From: an uncultured Bacillota bacterium
GTDB taxonomy: Bacteria > Bacillota > Clostridia > Christensenellales > QAND01
NCBI GenBank assembly: GCA_905208455.1
Contig: CAJLPK010000012.1
Span: 1 to 31,428 of the forward strand
Length of the DNA stretch: 31,428 bases
Direction of reading: 5' to 3'
Position 1 is the first letter of the stretch. The number at the start of each line of letters is the position of its first letter. The notes under the pieces were generated by a model, which saw only the letters and a program-made list of their open reading frames with translations, had not been told where the DNA came from and ran no database searches. This document shows, piece after piece, positions 7,216 to 14,586 of this stretch. A program made the position numbers and the translations under genes.

Positions 7216-7641
7216 TTACCGTACGCGCGGCGTCTGCTCAGCCGCAGCCTCCGCGACAGCTTCCTCTTTCTTTTCCAACTCAACGCCCTGCACATGGATG
7301 TTGATTTCCACTACACGCAGGCCCGTCATCGTTTCGATCCCCTTTTTCACTTCCTTATGGATGTTGTCGCAAACCTCCGGGATCTTTGCGCCGTATTTTA
7401 CGATGATGTTCAGGTCCACCGCACATTCCTCTGTGCCAACCTCGACCTTTACGCCCTTTGTCATATTTTTACGGCCCAGCAGTTCTGCCACGCCCGAGGT
7501 AAAGCCGCCGCTCATTCCTGCAACGCCTTCTACCTCTACCGTGGACAGCCCTGCAATGGTAGCAATCACATCATTATTAAACGTAATCTTTCCGTTCTTT
7601 TCGTTTCTGATTTGAACTTCCTGCATATTTTCCTCTGCCAT
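7216..7641 (-). CDS. Asp23/Gls24 family envelope stress protein
   Basis: The 141-residue protein is of the Asp23 (YqhY/YloU) family: an alpha-beta domain with ITFNNDVIATIAGLSTVEVEGV near the N terminus (given here in part), MSGGFTSGVAELLG, and VEINIHVQGVELEKK. Family members coat the inner membrane face through AmaP or, as YqhY, influence lipid metabolism next to accBC. Here accB and accC are absent and amaP follows, which favours the envelope role. ATG 7641 is chosen because GGGAGG is eight bases upstream; a GTG at 7650 overlaps that site. A well-formed promoter lies just upstream, so this is the first gene of the unit that runs to ispA. Confidence 0.92.
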   Translation of the reverse strand: MAEENMQEVQIRNEKNGKITFNNDVIATIAGLSTVEVEGVAGMSGGFTSGVAELLGRKNMTKGVKVEVGTEECAVDLNIIVKYGAKIPEVCDNIHKEVKKGIETMTGLRVVEINIHVQGVELEKKEEAVAEAAAEQTPRVR

Positions 7642-7670
7642 GGAAGCCACCTCCCAACTAAGATTGCTTT

Positions 7671-7699
7671 ATTATACCAGGTTTGAGTGAATAGTACAA
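7671..7699 (-). promoter_or_regulatory. Sigma-A type promoter with extended -10 for asp23-nusB-ispA unit
   Basis: On the minus strand there is TTGTAC (7699-7694), a 17-base spacer, and TGGTATAAT, a perfect -10 at 7676-7671 with the TGn extension. It lies in the 74-base gap between spoIIIAH and asp23 and would start about 25 bases ahead of the ribosome site. It separates vegetative genes from the sporulation operon upstream; no terminator is visible between them. Confidence 0.75.
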
Positions 7700-7715
7700 C
7701 TTTGCCCTCGCTGGC

Positions 7716-8291
7716 TTACTTCCTTGGCATGATTTTGATATTCTCGCTCTTGACTCCCGTCTGCTCGCGCACAATATCCATGATCTGGGCGGCCTGGGCG
7801 CTTGTCAGCGCTTCGGTATTTTCCACGACAACATTTGCCGTATCATCCTGTATCGTCACAATGCATTCGCTGAACCCCTTCGCCTTGATCAGGCCTTCGG
7901 TATTTGCCTCTGTTTCCATCGTGTTGATCAGTGCCAGCTTCTTTTCATTGGCTTCTTTGATGGAATCCTCGTCGGATTTTTCATCCTTTATGATGGAATC
8001 CAGCCACGCGATCTGCTGCTCACGGTTTGTTTTCCTTTCGTTTCTGAAATCCGTATAATAGGTGAGCGCGCTGGCATTGGCCTGCGCAGCGTCCCCCGTT
8101 TGGGAGGCGGTAGGCTGCGCCTGTTCTCCGGTTTGGGCCGCCTCGTCGCTCTGCGGAGAAGCGGACGGCTCTTGCATCGCCACCTGCGGGCTGTCTCCCA
8201 TGTTTTCGTTGAACTTATAGTTCAAAAATCCCGTAAAGCACAACAGTGCGACCAGGCCGAGTAAGATCCAGTTCTTCTTTTCAACTTTCAT
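7716..8291 (-). CDS. spoIIIAH: Stage III sporulation protein AH
   Basis: The 191-residue mother-cell protein has a single N-terminal transmembrane helix (about residues 9-25, ILLGLVALLCFTGFLNY), a Ser/Ala/Gln-rich linker to about residue 75, and a C-terminal ring-building domain (ECIVTIQDDTANVVV, AAQIMDIVREQTGV). In known spore formers it crosses the intermembrane space and binds forespore SpoIIQ, forming the feeding channel with SpoIIIAG. It begins 14 bases after the spoIIIAG stop and has GGGGGA upstream of ATG 8291. As the last gene of the cluster it is followed by a vegetative promoter. The call is secure from sequence and operon position. Confidence 0.95.
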   Translation of the reverse strand: MKVEKKNWILLGLVALLCFTGFLNYKFNENMGDSPQVAMQEPSASPQSDEAAQTGEQAQPTASQTGDAAQANASALTYYTDFRNERKTNREQQIAWLDSIIKDEKSDEDSIKEANEKKLALINTMETEANTEGLIKAKGFSECIVTIQDDTANVVVENTEALTSAQAAQIMDIVREQTGVKSENIKIMPRK

Positions 8292-8305
8292 TGCATTGTC
8301 CCCCT

Positions 8306-8845
8306 TTAAGGCTGTTGTTTCATTTCAAATACTTCTACTTTGGAAGCTTCTACCCCCAGTGCTGTCTGCGCAGCCCTGGAAAGCTCCATTTGTACTGTTA
8401 GGTCCTTGGCCCCCTCCGCTACGATCACTACACCCAGCACCTTCGGACGCTTTTCCGTAATCACAACCAGGTCCTCTGAGCCTGAGACCGGCTTTGTGGA
8501 GATGGATTGGTTGGTCGTGCTCCTGTTCTGCGCGTCTACGGTGGAGGAGGTTGTAGAATCGTTGTCATAGGCCGGCACCTTTTCCGCCTCCCCCTCATAG
8601 GTAATCATGACTTCCACAGCGCCCGCTCCCTTGATGGAGGATAAAATATTGGCCAGCCTCTGTTTTTCCGTCTCCGCATCAAAGGTCGAAGAGGAAGACG
8701 CTTGCGCCTGTGCCTGTTCCTTTTCCTCAGAAGCAAATAGCTGTGGCCAGCAAAGCAGCAGCAGCGCCACCATCAGCACCCCGCACAGCACATACTGAAG
8801 GCTCTTGGCATTGAGTTTCGGCAGCTTTACATCCCTCCAGTGCAT
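8306..8845 (-). CDS. spoIIIAG: Stage III sporulation protein AG
   Basis: A protein of about 179 residues with one transmembrane helix (near residues 15-34, YVLCGVLMVALLLLCW), a Ser/Gln linker, and a C-terminal domain with LANILSSIKGAGAVEVMITYE and KRPKVLGVVIVAEGAKD, the ring-forming core shared with SpoIIIAH and type III secretion rings. SpoIIIAG forms a large ring in the mother-cell membrane facing the forespore. Three starts are possible: GTG 8857, ATG 8854 and ATG 8845. AAGGGG at 8862-8857 is two bases from 8854 but eleven from 8845, so I prefer 8845 with reservation. The middle region with DNDSTTSSTVDAQNRSTTNQ is low complexity. A candidate internal promoter sits just upstream. Confidence 0.93.
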   Translation of the reverse strand: MHWRDVKLPKLNAKSLQYVLCGVLMVALLLLCWPQLFASEEKEQAQAQASSSSTFDAETEKQRLANILSSIKGAGAVEVMITYEGEAEKVPAYDNDSTTSSTVDAQNRSTTNQSISTKPVSGSEDLVVITEKRPKVLGVVIVAEGAKDLTVQMELSRAAQTALGVEASKVEVFEMKQQP

Positions 8846-8870
8846 GTGTATCATCACCCCTTGTTATTGA

Positions 8871-8900
8871 TATGTATATGTTGTCCTCGTCCTGTTATGC
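8871..8900 (-). promoter_or_regulatory. Candidate sigma-E-like internal promoter before spoIIIAG
   Basis: GCATAAC (8900-8894), a 15-base spacer and TATACATA (8878-8871) on the minus strand resemble the sigma-E consensus (KMATATT, then CATACANT) with a few mismatches. It lies at the end of spoIIIAF and would start transcription just before the AAGGGG site of spoIIIAG. An internal promoter in this locus is known in B. subtilis. The match could be chance in a short AT-rich gap. Confidence 0.35.
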
Positions 8901-9074
8901 CCATTGCAAAATCCATTGCACCAATGGCTGGGCCATGGCCAGCGTCATGACCAGCCCCAGGCCTACCCGGCCAAAGCGCTTGAGCCCGCCGCTGGGCAGC
9001 AGGATTTCAAACAGCGCTGTCAGCACCCCTGCACACGCAATGGTCATGGCCCAGCTGTATAGCGTGACTTTCAT
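8895..9074 (-). CDS. spoIIIAF: Stage III sporulation protein AF, minimal form (membrane part only)
   Basis: The product has only about 59 residues: MKVTLYSWAMTIACAGVLTA, then FEILLPSGGLKRFGRVGLG and a second hydrophobic helix ending PLVQWILQW. This matches the N-terminal two-helix part of SpoIIIAF, including the conserved E-x-LLPSG-x-K turn, but the family is normally near 200 residues with a soluble C-terminal domain. Here a TAA stop follows at once and spoIIIAG begins within about 50 bases, so no remnant of that domain is present. The start ATG 9074 has GGGGGG nine bases upstream; ATG 9083 overlaps the spoIIIAE stop as ATGA but has no spacing to the site. Identity rests on order and the motif. 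Confidence 0.85.
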   Translation of the reverse strand: MKVTLYSWAMTIACAGVLTALFEILLPSGGLKRFGRVGLGLVMTLAMAQPLVQWILQWA

Positions 9075-9079
9075 AGATC

Positions 9080-10285
9080 TCATCCCCCCATATTCAGCGT
9101 ACCTGCCCGGATCAGCAGCGTTAGGCTGATAAACATCATGATGCCGACGCTCAATACAGCAATGTACAACAGTGTTGTCACCTGAGAAAGATCCTGCAGG
9201 CACCCTGCCAAGCGTTTCTCCTCAAAGGGCTGCATCAGCGCCGCGGTGAGCTTCAGCGTCAGCGTGACCGCCACAATCTGCATCACGGGTGACGCCATCT
9301 TGCACGCGATGAGGATCAGGCCCATGACGCCCACACCGTTTTTTACAACAAGTGAGCAGCCAATCAGGGTATCCATCGTCCCGGAGAACATCCCCCCTAC
9401 CACCGGTACAAATTTATCCATTGCAAACTTGGCGGTCCGCAGCGTAACACCGTCATACGTAGAGCCCGTCAGCCCCTGAATGGCCATTGTCCCTAAAAAA
9501 ATGACGAATACCAACCCTGTCAGCCATGTAGCGCATTTCATCACCAGCTTTGTCATGCGCGAAATGCGGATCTTATCCGAAAGGTTTTGTACGACAGTCA
9601 GTACGCCGCTGACCAAAATCGCCGGCAGCGAAAACTTATGCACCATCGTCACGATAGCGCCTGTCAGCATGCTCATAGCCGGCTGAAAAATGCCTGCGCT
9701 GGCCAAGCCCCCGACTGCTGTCAGCAGCGTGATGAGCACGGGAAACATCGCCTGCATCAGTTGTGTCATCTCTACAATGGCCGTTGAGCCAACCACAAAC
9801 GCCTGTACCAAGGCCCGCACTACCACAGATACCGCCAATGCATACGATAGAAACCCGCATACCTCCGCCACCTCGCCGGACAGCACGCGCGGCCCGACGG
9901 CCCCCAGCAGCGACATCACGCAGCAGAGCAGGATTAGCTGTACCATCATCTGCATATTTTCGCGCAGTGCCGCCACAAACCCTTGGCCGAAAACCGAGAG
10001 GATCTGCATGGCATCCAGCTTGTTTTCCCCTTTTCCTAAGGCAATGATATAATCGTTAAAGCTGCCTCCGTCCAGGAGCTGCTGGGCCATTTCATTGTCC
10101 TCCCAGCCCTGCTGCAAATCGGATAGGTCCAGTCCATTGAGCGTGTTTTGCAGCTCTGTTTCAAACTCCTCTTCGCTCTGCTCCTGGGTTTGCTGCGGCT
10201 GTTGTTCCCCACCCTCTTCCTCTGCCTGCGCTGCCATAGGGCAAAGACAGAGCAGCAATAGGCAAACCAGAGCCCAGCGCTTCAT
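9080..10285 (-). CDS. spoIIIAE: Stage III sporulation protein AE
   Basis: The 401-residue multipass membrane protein is the largest SpoIIIA component. It begins with a signal peptide (KRWALVCLLLLCLCPMAAQA), then a Gln/Glu-rich extracytoplasmic stretch to about residue 60, then about seven or eight hydrophobic segments from residue 95 to the end. Recognisable family segments are LSGEVAEVCGFLSYAL, LTAVGGLASAGIFQPAM and MFSGTMDTLIGCSLVVKNGVG. In sporulating cells it acts in the mother-cell membrane as part of the engulfment channel. ATG 10285 overlaps the spoIIIAD stop as ATGA; the longer frame to 10579 is a shadow of spoIIIAD. Length agrees with the B. subtilis protein. Confidence 0.95.
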   Translation of the reverse strand: MKRWALVCLLLLCLCPMAAQAEEEGGEQQPQQTQEQSEEEFETELQNTLNGLDLSDLQQGWEDNEMAQQLLDGGSFNDYIIALGKGENKLDAMQILSVFGQGFVAALRENMQMMVQLILLCCVMSLLGAVGPRVLSGEVAEVCGFLSYALAVSVVVRALVQAFVVGSTAIVEMTQLMQAMFPVLITLLTAVGGLASAGIFQPAMSMLTGAIVTMVHKFSLPAILVSGVLTVVQNLSDKIRISRMTKLVMKCATWLTGLVFVIFLGTMAIQGLTGSTYDGVTLRTAKFAMDKFVPVVGGMFSGTMDTLIGCSLVVKNGVGVMGLILIACKMASPVMQIVAVTLTLKLTAALMQPFEEKRLAGCLQDLSQVTTLLYIAVLSVGIMMFISLTLLIRAGTLNMGG

Positions 10286-10662
10286 GGCAGTATGGAGCTG
10301 AGCAGCTCCAGCAGGTTTATGACAACTGGTACGCATAGCCCCAGCATGATTACCTTCCCTCCCAGCTCCACCTTGGAAGCAATGGCATTTTCTCCGGCAT
10401 CCTTGCAGGCCTGTACGCCAAACTCCGCAATGTAAGCAACGCCTGTGATCTTCAGCATCGTCGTAAAGATCGTAGCGTCCATCTGAAATTTCGCGCCGAT
10501 CTCCGCCAGCCTGGAAAGCAGCAGCGCCGCCTGGTCTATCACGGAAAAAACCACCAGCGCGCCGGTAGCCAACGCGCATAGCATAGCCAGCTCCGGCCTC
10601 ATAGGGCGAAGCACCAGCGTTAGCAGCGCGCCAATGATGCCAATGGATACAATCTTTATCAT
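10282..10662 (-). CDS. spoIIIAD: Stage III sporulation protein AD
   Basis: The 126-residue membrane protein has four predicted helices (about 4-20, 28-50, 65-85, 103-123). Family features are the start MIKIVSIGIIGALLTLVLRP, a central MLKITGVAYIAEFGVQACKDAGE, and the close VINLLELLSSILP. It belongs to the SpoIIIAC/AD family related to small inner-membrane export-channel subunits. ATG 10662 has AGGAGG six bases upstream. Its stop overlaps the spoIIIAE start by four bases, and spoIIIAC ends ten bases upstream. No oddities are seen. Confidence 0.96.
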   Translation of the reverse strand: MIKIVSIGIIGALLTLVLRPMRPELAMLCALATGALVVFSVIDQAALLLSRLAEIGAKFQMDATIFTTMLKITGVAYIAEFGVQACKDAGENAIASKVELGGKVIMLGLCVPVVINLLELLSSILP

Positions 10663-10672
10663 GCTCTGCCTC

Positions 10673-10870
10673 CTAATAGAGGTTGAATACGTTTTTTACA
10701 CTCTCAAACAGATCGCTGATTACACCAATCACCATCACCAGCACAATGACCAAGCCGGCAATCGCCACCATGGTAGCCATATCGTCCCGTCCGGATTTGC
10801 TTAGCAGTTGGCTCAATACCGCTACCACGATCCCGATTGCAGCGATACGAAATATCAAATCTACACTCAA
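10673..10870 (-). CDS. spoIIIAC: Stage III sporulation protein AC
   Basis: The 65-residue protein has two transmembrane helices (about residues 5-22 and 34-52), with LSKSGRDDMATMVAIAGL between them, a hallmark of the family, and a C-terminal SDLFESVKNVFNLY. The start is TTG at 10870 with GGCGGGG about six bases upstream, giving MSVDLIFRIAAIG. It sits 15 bases after spoIIIAB and ten before spoIIIAD. Together with SpoIIIAD it probably forms the membrane-embedded core of the channel, by family knowledge. Confidence 0.95.
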   Translation of the reverse strand: MSVDLIFRIAAIGIVVAVLSQLLSKSGRDDMATMVAIAGLVIVLVMVIGVISDLFESVKNVFNLY

Positions 10871-10885
10871 TCCAATCCCCGCCTT

Positions 10886-11404
10886 TTATAAAAATAAAAT
10901 CAGCCATACGGCGCCGCCCAGCACACCCATCATGCGGTACAAGCGCCCTTTTTTCTGCCATTCCTGCTGCGCATCCGCCATCTGCTGCGTCAGTCTTTGC
11001 GCGCATAATGCGAAGGCTGCTTCCTGGTCCTCCCTATGGCTTCCAATCCGTTCAAACAGCTCTTCCAGGCTTTGTTTTTCCTCTTTCCCCAAGCTCTCCT
11101 GAAAGGTTGTCGCCTGGGTTTTCTCTGCCAAGGCGCCCTTCAGAGCTTCCGCTGCGCTGTCTCCCTTGCCGAGTTTTTGCGCCAGCATGGAAAGGAATGC
11201 CTGTGCATCGCCCTCTGTGCTCTGCGCTGTGCGCTGCACCGCCTGCGACAGCGGCTCTTGGTAATACCGCAGCCGTACGCTCAAGGTATCCAAGATCCCC
11301 TGTAAGGTCTCTATCGCCTTGCAGCGCTGCCTTAGCCTATCCGCCGCTACAAACCCCAGTGCAGACGAGCATGCGAACAAGACGATACACAATACCAGCT
11401 TCAT
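10886..11404 (-). CDS. spoIIIAB: Stage III sporulation protein AB
   Basis: The 172-residue protein has an N-terminal hydrophobic helix (KLVLCIVLFACSSALGFVAA), a cytoplasmic helical domain with LQGILDTLSVRLRYYQEPLSQAV, and a C-terminal hydrophobic segment (MGVLGGAVWLILFL). This is the SpoIIIAB/GspF-like architecture, thought to act with the ATPase SpoIIIAA in assembling the channel. ATG 11404 overlaps the spoIIIAA stop as ATGA; the frame open to 11425 is an extension into spoIIIAA. The ribosome site is weak (GGCAGG), which fits translational coupling. Confidence 0.94.
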   Translation of the reverse strand: MKLVLCIVLFACSSALGFVAADRLRQRCKAIETLQGILDTLSVRLRYYQEPLSQAVQRTAQSTEGDAQAFLSMLAQKLGKGDSAAEALKGALAEKTQATTFQESLGKEEKQSLEELFERIGSHREDQEAAFALCAQRLTQQMADAQQEWQKKGRLYRMMGVLGGAVWLILFL

Positions 11405-12363
11405 CGTATGCCTGCCATCGGGCACAGCTTTTGATCCAAGCGCTTGATGATCCGGCCTGGTGCTTGGCCCAATACCAAATATCTTTCAAATACACGCTCC
11501 TGGATCAATAGGCGCATGCCCTGCCGCTGCATCAGGTCGTTTTCATCCTTTCCATGTACCGTCGCCAAGACCTTGACCCCCGCAAACGCCGCCTCCATCA
11601 CCGCTTTTGCATCCTCCTCCCCGCCCAGCTCATCTGTCACCAGTACTTGCGGCGATAAGCTTCTTAACGCCATCATCATGCCTGCCGCCTTGGGACAGCC
11701 GTCCAAAACATCCGTTCTCAGCCCTACATCCAACTGAGGCACGCCCGCTACACAGCCTGCAAGCTCTGCCCGTTCATCCACCAAGCATACCCGTTTGCCC
11801 CCAACGCCAAATATGCCGTCGGAAATCTGCCTTGTCATGTCCCGCAGCAGGGTGGTTTTCCCCATCATCGGCGGGGATATGATCAGCGTAGAATACACAC
11901 TGCCCTGCGGCCGCGCCACACGCATCGCTTCATCTGCACAGCCTTTGAGCTCCCTCATAATGCGCACACATGCGCCTGCACAGTGGGATAACGCCGCCAC
12001 CTTGCCGTCCTTGACGGTAATACGCCCCGCCAGTCCTAGGCGATAGCCGCCCTTAAGCGTCAAAAACCCTTGGCGGATTTCTTCTTCATAGGCATATACC
12101 GAGTGCTGGCAGGCCGCTTGAAACAGGTATTTTATCTCCTCCTGCGTCATCCTCAGGCTGCCGTCCGGTGTTTTGGAGGTTTGTCCGTTGCTTTTGATAA
12201 ATACATCGCCTGTCCCACAGGAAATCATCAGCGGGCGTCCGCATCGCATCCGCACTTCATCTACCGCCGCCATCGTTTCCATTGGCAATGCCAAAAGCGC
12301 CTTGGCCACAGTTGGCGGCCATAGTTCCTGCAGATCCGTCATCCATTTCGGTTTCTTTTGCAT
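11401..12363 (-). CDS. spoIIIAA: Stage III sporulation protein AA, ATPase
   Basis: The 320-residue protein is a RecA-like ATPase related to type II/IV secretion ATPases and supplies energy for the mother-cell to forespore channel. The Walker A-type loop IISPPMMGKTTLLRDM is near residues 161-176; a Walker B-like LVTDELGGEEDAKAVMEA and an ATVHGKDENDL element follow. The N-terminal part contains VDEVRMRCGRPLMI, typical of the family. ATG 12363 has AAAGGAGG nine bases upstream. It is the first gene of a complete AA-AH cluster. A possible sigma-E promoter lies 23 to 51 bases upstream, and two terminators isolate it from the efp unit. Confidence 0.96.
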   Translation of the reverse strand: MQKKPKWMTDLQELWPPTVAKALLALPMETMAAVDEVRMRCGRPLMISCGTGDVFIKSNGQTSKTPDGSLRMTQEEIKYLFQAACQHSVYAYEEEIRQGFLTLKGGYRLGLAGRITVKDGKVAALSHCAGACVRIMRELKGCADEAMRVARPQGSVYSTLIISPPMMGKTTLLRDMTRQISDGIFGVGGKRVCLVDERAELAGCVAGVPQLDVGLRTDVLDGCPKAAGMMMALRSLSPQVLVTDELGGEEDAKAVMEAAFAGVKVLATVHGKDENDLMQRQGMRLLIQERVFERYLVLGQAPGRIIKRLDQKLCPMAGIR

Positions 12364-12385
12364 GAAAGGTTTCCTCCTTTTGTGA

Positions 12386-12414
12386 AATGTATATGTATAG
12401 GCTCACCATCATAG
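12386..12414 (-). promoter_or_regulatory. Candidate sigma-E promoter of the spoIIIA operon
   Basis: On the minus strand TATACATT (12393-12386) matches the sigma-E -10 consensus CATACANT at all but the first position, and CTATGAT (12414-12408) lies 14 bases upstream as a weak -35. Known spoIIIA operons are sigma-E dependent, and this is the only promoter-like sequence between the tandem terminators and spoIIIAA. Confidence 0.5.
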
Positions 12415-12451
12415 TCCAGGTTTGTCCGCACAAAAAAGAAGGATTCCTGTC

Positions 12452-12486
12452 ATAAAAAAAAGAGCAGGGATTCCCTGCTCTTTTTA
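12452..12486 (-). terminator. Terminator 2 after the zinc-ribbon gene
   Basis: AGAGCAGGGA (12470-12461) and TCCCTGCTCT (12481-12472) form an almost perfect inverted repeat flanked by A and T runs, so it can act on either strand. In the minus direction eight T residues follow (12460-12453). It would stop read-through from the efp unit into spoIIIA. Confidence 0.85.
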
Positions 12487-12498
12487 GCTCTGCCCAGC

Positions 12499-12526
12499 AA
12501 AAGAGCCGCATCACGTATGCGGCTCT
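12499..12526 (-). terminator. Terminator 1 after the zinc-ribbon gene
   Basis: The minus strand reads AGAGCCGCAT (12526-12517), five loop bases, ATGCGGCTCT (12511-12502) and then TTTT. It begins six bases after the stop codon of the zinc-ribbon gene and is followed by a second hairpin, giving tandem termination. Confidence 0.85.
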
Positions 12527-12531
12527 GTGTT

Positions 12532-12918
12532 TTATTCTGTCGGTTCTTCCTTTTCTTCAAACAGTATTTGATGGCATTCCGGGCATACCAGTTCTTCCTT
12601 GCCCAGCATATCCTGGTCAAAATACACCGTCTCATGGCAATGGGGACATTCTATTTCCAAAAAATCATCGTCCTCGTCCTCCAGGATGCCGCCCTCAAAC
12701 AGCTCGTCCTCCAGGTCGCTCAGGTCCTCGTCGATGGCCTCTACATATTCGTTGAGCTCATCCACATCGTCCTGCACCTCATCCACTGCATCCGAAATAT
12801 CCTGCAATACGTCGATGATCTTCAAGATCAGCTTGTCCTCTGCCGACTCCTCCTTGATGCCGAGCCCATCGGACAATCCCCTCAAGTATGCCACACGTTC
12901 TGATAAATAAGCGCTCAT
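12532..12918 (-). CDS. CD1247-type acidic zinc-ribbon protein
   Basis: The 128-residue cytosolic protein begins MSAYLSERVAYLRGLSDGLG, the conserved N-terminal motif of the clostridial CD1247 family. A long acidic, probably coiled-coil middle follows (about residues 28-88), then a zinc ribbon with CPHC near residue 91 and CPEC near residue 113. The function is unknown; zinc ribbons of this kind often bind nucleic acid or regulators, but nothing here decides that. ATG 12918 is chosen over ATG 12921 because AAAGGAG is then about five bases upstream. It follows efp by 19 bases and is the last gene before tandem terminators. Confidence 0.82.
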   Translation of the reverse strand: MSAYLSERVAYLRGLSDGLGIKEESAEDKLILKIIDVLQDISDAVDEVQDDVDELNEYVEAIDEDLSDLEDELFEGGILEDEDDDFLEIECPHCHETVYFDQDMLGKEELVCPECHQILFEEKEEPTE

Positions 12919-12937
12919 CATTTCTCCTTTTGTATTG

Positions 12938-13495
12938 TTATACGCGGCTCATGTATTCCCCGGAGCGGGTATCTACACGGATCACATCCCCTTCGTTGAC
13001 AAACAAAGGAACATTGACCACAGCCCCGGTCTCCAAGGTTGCGGGCTTTGTGCCGCCCGTGGCCGTATCGCCTTTGATGCCGGGATCGGTCTGCGTGATG
13101 GCCAGTTCCACAAAGTTCGGGGCCTCTACGGAGAAGGCCTGTCCCTTAAAGAATTTTACATCTACCGAGGTATTCTCCTTTACATACTGCATCGCATCCT
13201 CGACCAGTTCACGATTCAGCGGCAGCTGCTCATAGGTCTCGTTGTCCATAAAATAATACAGATCCCCATCATTGTAGAGGTATTCCATGCTCTTTGTCTC
13301 TACATGCGCCCTGGGGTACCGCTCTGTCGGGCTGAAAGTGCGCTCTAATACGTTGCCATTGACCACATTTTTGATCTTGGTGCGCACAAACGCCGCGCCC
13401 TTGCCCGGCTTTACATGCTGAAAGTCTACAATGACCCAGACGGCCCCATCGATCTCCACGGTTTGGCCTTTACGAAATTCGCCAGCAGATAACAT
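12938..13495 (-). CDS. efp: Translation elongation factor P
   Basis: The 185-residue three-barrel protein enters the ribosomal E site and relieves stalling at polyproline stretches. The N-terminal domain has the loop HVKPGKGAAFVRTK with Lys32, the residue modified in Bacillus-type EF-P; the OB domains end with DPGIKGDTATGGTKPATLETG and VDTRSGEYMSRV, all typical. ATG 13495 has GAGGAGG nine bases upstream. The M24 peptidase gene precedes it by 20 bases, as in Bacillus (yqhT-efp-spoIIIA), so the wider order is ancestral. No sign of EpmA-type modification partners is present in the window. Confidence 0.98.
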   Translation of the reverse strand: MLSAGEFRKGQTVEIDGAVWVIVDFQHVKPGKGAAFVRTKIKNVVNGNVLERTFSPTERYPRAHVETKSMEYLYNDGDLYYFMDNETYEQLPLNRELVEDAMQYVKENTSVDVKFFKGQAFSVEAPNFVELAITQTDPGIKGDTATGGTKPATLETGAVVNVPLFVNEGDVIRVDTRSGEYMSRV

Positions 13496-13515
13496 TTGTT
13501 AAGTCCTCCTCAAAA

Positions 13516-14586
13516 TCACAGTATAATCAGTTCCTTCGGCGAGGCGGTGAAGTTTTCAAACCCGTCCTCTGTAATACAGATGGTATCCTCGATGCGGACG
13601 CCGAATTTCCCCGGCAGATAAATGCCCGGCTCTACAGACAAGCACATGCCTGGCTGCAAGACATCCTCACACGACGGAGAAAACCGCGGATCCTCGTGGA
13701 TCATCAGCCCAAAGCTATGGCCCAGGCCATGCTCAAAGCAATCGCCGTATCCCATCTCATCGATATAGCCCCGCGCAATATAGTCCACATTATTGCATAT
13801 CATGCCGGGGTGGATTTTGTCAAGGGTACGCTTTTGCGCCTCCCATACGATTTGATATATTTTTTTCATTTCATGGCTTGCACTGCCCAGCGCGACCGTA
13901 CGCGTCATATCTGAGCAGTATCCGTCGTATTTACAGCCGAAATCCATGGTAATAAAGTCTCCGCAACTCACCTGTCTATGGGAAGGCTGGGCATGCGGCA
14001 TCGAGGAGTTCGGCCCCGAGGCAACGATGGTGCCAAACGAATTTTCACAGCCTTTCTTTGCCATGAAATACTCTAACTCCGCCTTGATCTCCAGCTCCTC
14101 CATCCCCGGACGGATGAACGAAAGCATATACGAAAACGCCTCATCCGTCACGCGCTGTGCCCGGCGGATATTCTCGATTTCCCCCGCATCCTTGATCTGC
14201 CTTTGGCGGTTCAGCGTCTGTCCCAGATCCAAAAACTCCACCTGTGGCAGCTGCGCACAAATCTCATGATACCAGCTTACCGTTTGCTTATCCGCCTCAA
14301 ACCCAATCCGTAAGCAGCGCCCTTCCTCGTTTCTTTTTTTCAGTTCTGTGGCCAGGCTCACGCCGTGCCCCGTCTTTATCACGGTAAAATCAGGGCATTG
14401 CCTTTCCGCCTGCTCGGAATAGCGGGAATCCGTCAATAGCCATTGTTCCTTGGCATCCAGCACCAATAGCGTCTCGGTATTGGTAAACCCGCTCAAATAC
14501 CGCACGTTTTCATAGCTGGATACCAACGCCGCATCTATGCCCAATGCACCAAACTGCTGCATAAATCTTTCACATCTTTGATTCAT
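13516..14586 (-). CDS. M24-family Xaa-Pro aminopeptidase (YqhT/PepQ-like)
   Basis: The 356-residue metallopeptidase probably removes residues from Xaa-Pro peptides in the cytosol. The N-terminal creatinase-like domain (about 1-125) contains YENVRYLSGFTNTE. The C-terminal pita-bread domain carries all five metal ligands: Asp215 and Asp226 (MDFGCKYDGYCSD), His290 (HGLGHSFG), Glu319 (SVEPGIY) and Glu333 (RIED). ATG 14586 lies within the end of the endonuclease IV-like gene (17-base overlap), so translation is probably coupled. A role with EF-P in proline-rich protein handling is a common inference from this conserved pairing, not proven. Exact substrate preference (aminopeptidase or prolidase) cannot be told. 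Confidence 0.93.
   Translation of the reverse strand: MNQRCERFMQQFGALGIDAALVSSYENVRYLSGFTNTETLLVLDAKEQWLLTDSRYSEQAERQCPDFTVIKTGHGVSLATELKKRNEEGRCLRIGFEADKQTVSWYHEICAQLPQVEFLDLGQTLNRQRQIKDAGEIENIRRAQRVTDEAFSYMLSFIRPGMEELEIKAELEYFMAKKGCENSFGTIVASGPNSSMPHAQPSHRQVSCGDFITMDFGCKYDGYCSDMTRTVALGSASHEMKKIYQIVWEAQKRTLDKIHPGMICNNVDYIARGYIDEMGYGDCFEHGLGHSFGLMIHEDPRFSPSCEDVLQPGMCLSVEPGIYLPGKFGVRIEDTICITEDGFENFTASPKELIIL

Noticed and set aside
8895..9074. spoIIIAF as a frameshifted pseudogene
   Set aside because: No sequence resembling the missing C-terminal domain is present in any frame between its stop and spoIIIAG, and the gap is only about 40-50 bases. A genuine short form is more likely than a recent frameshift.
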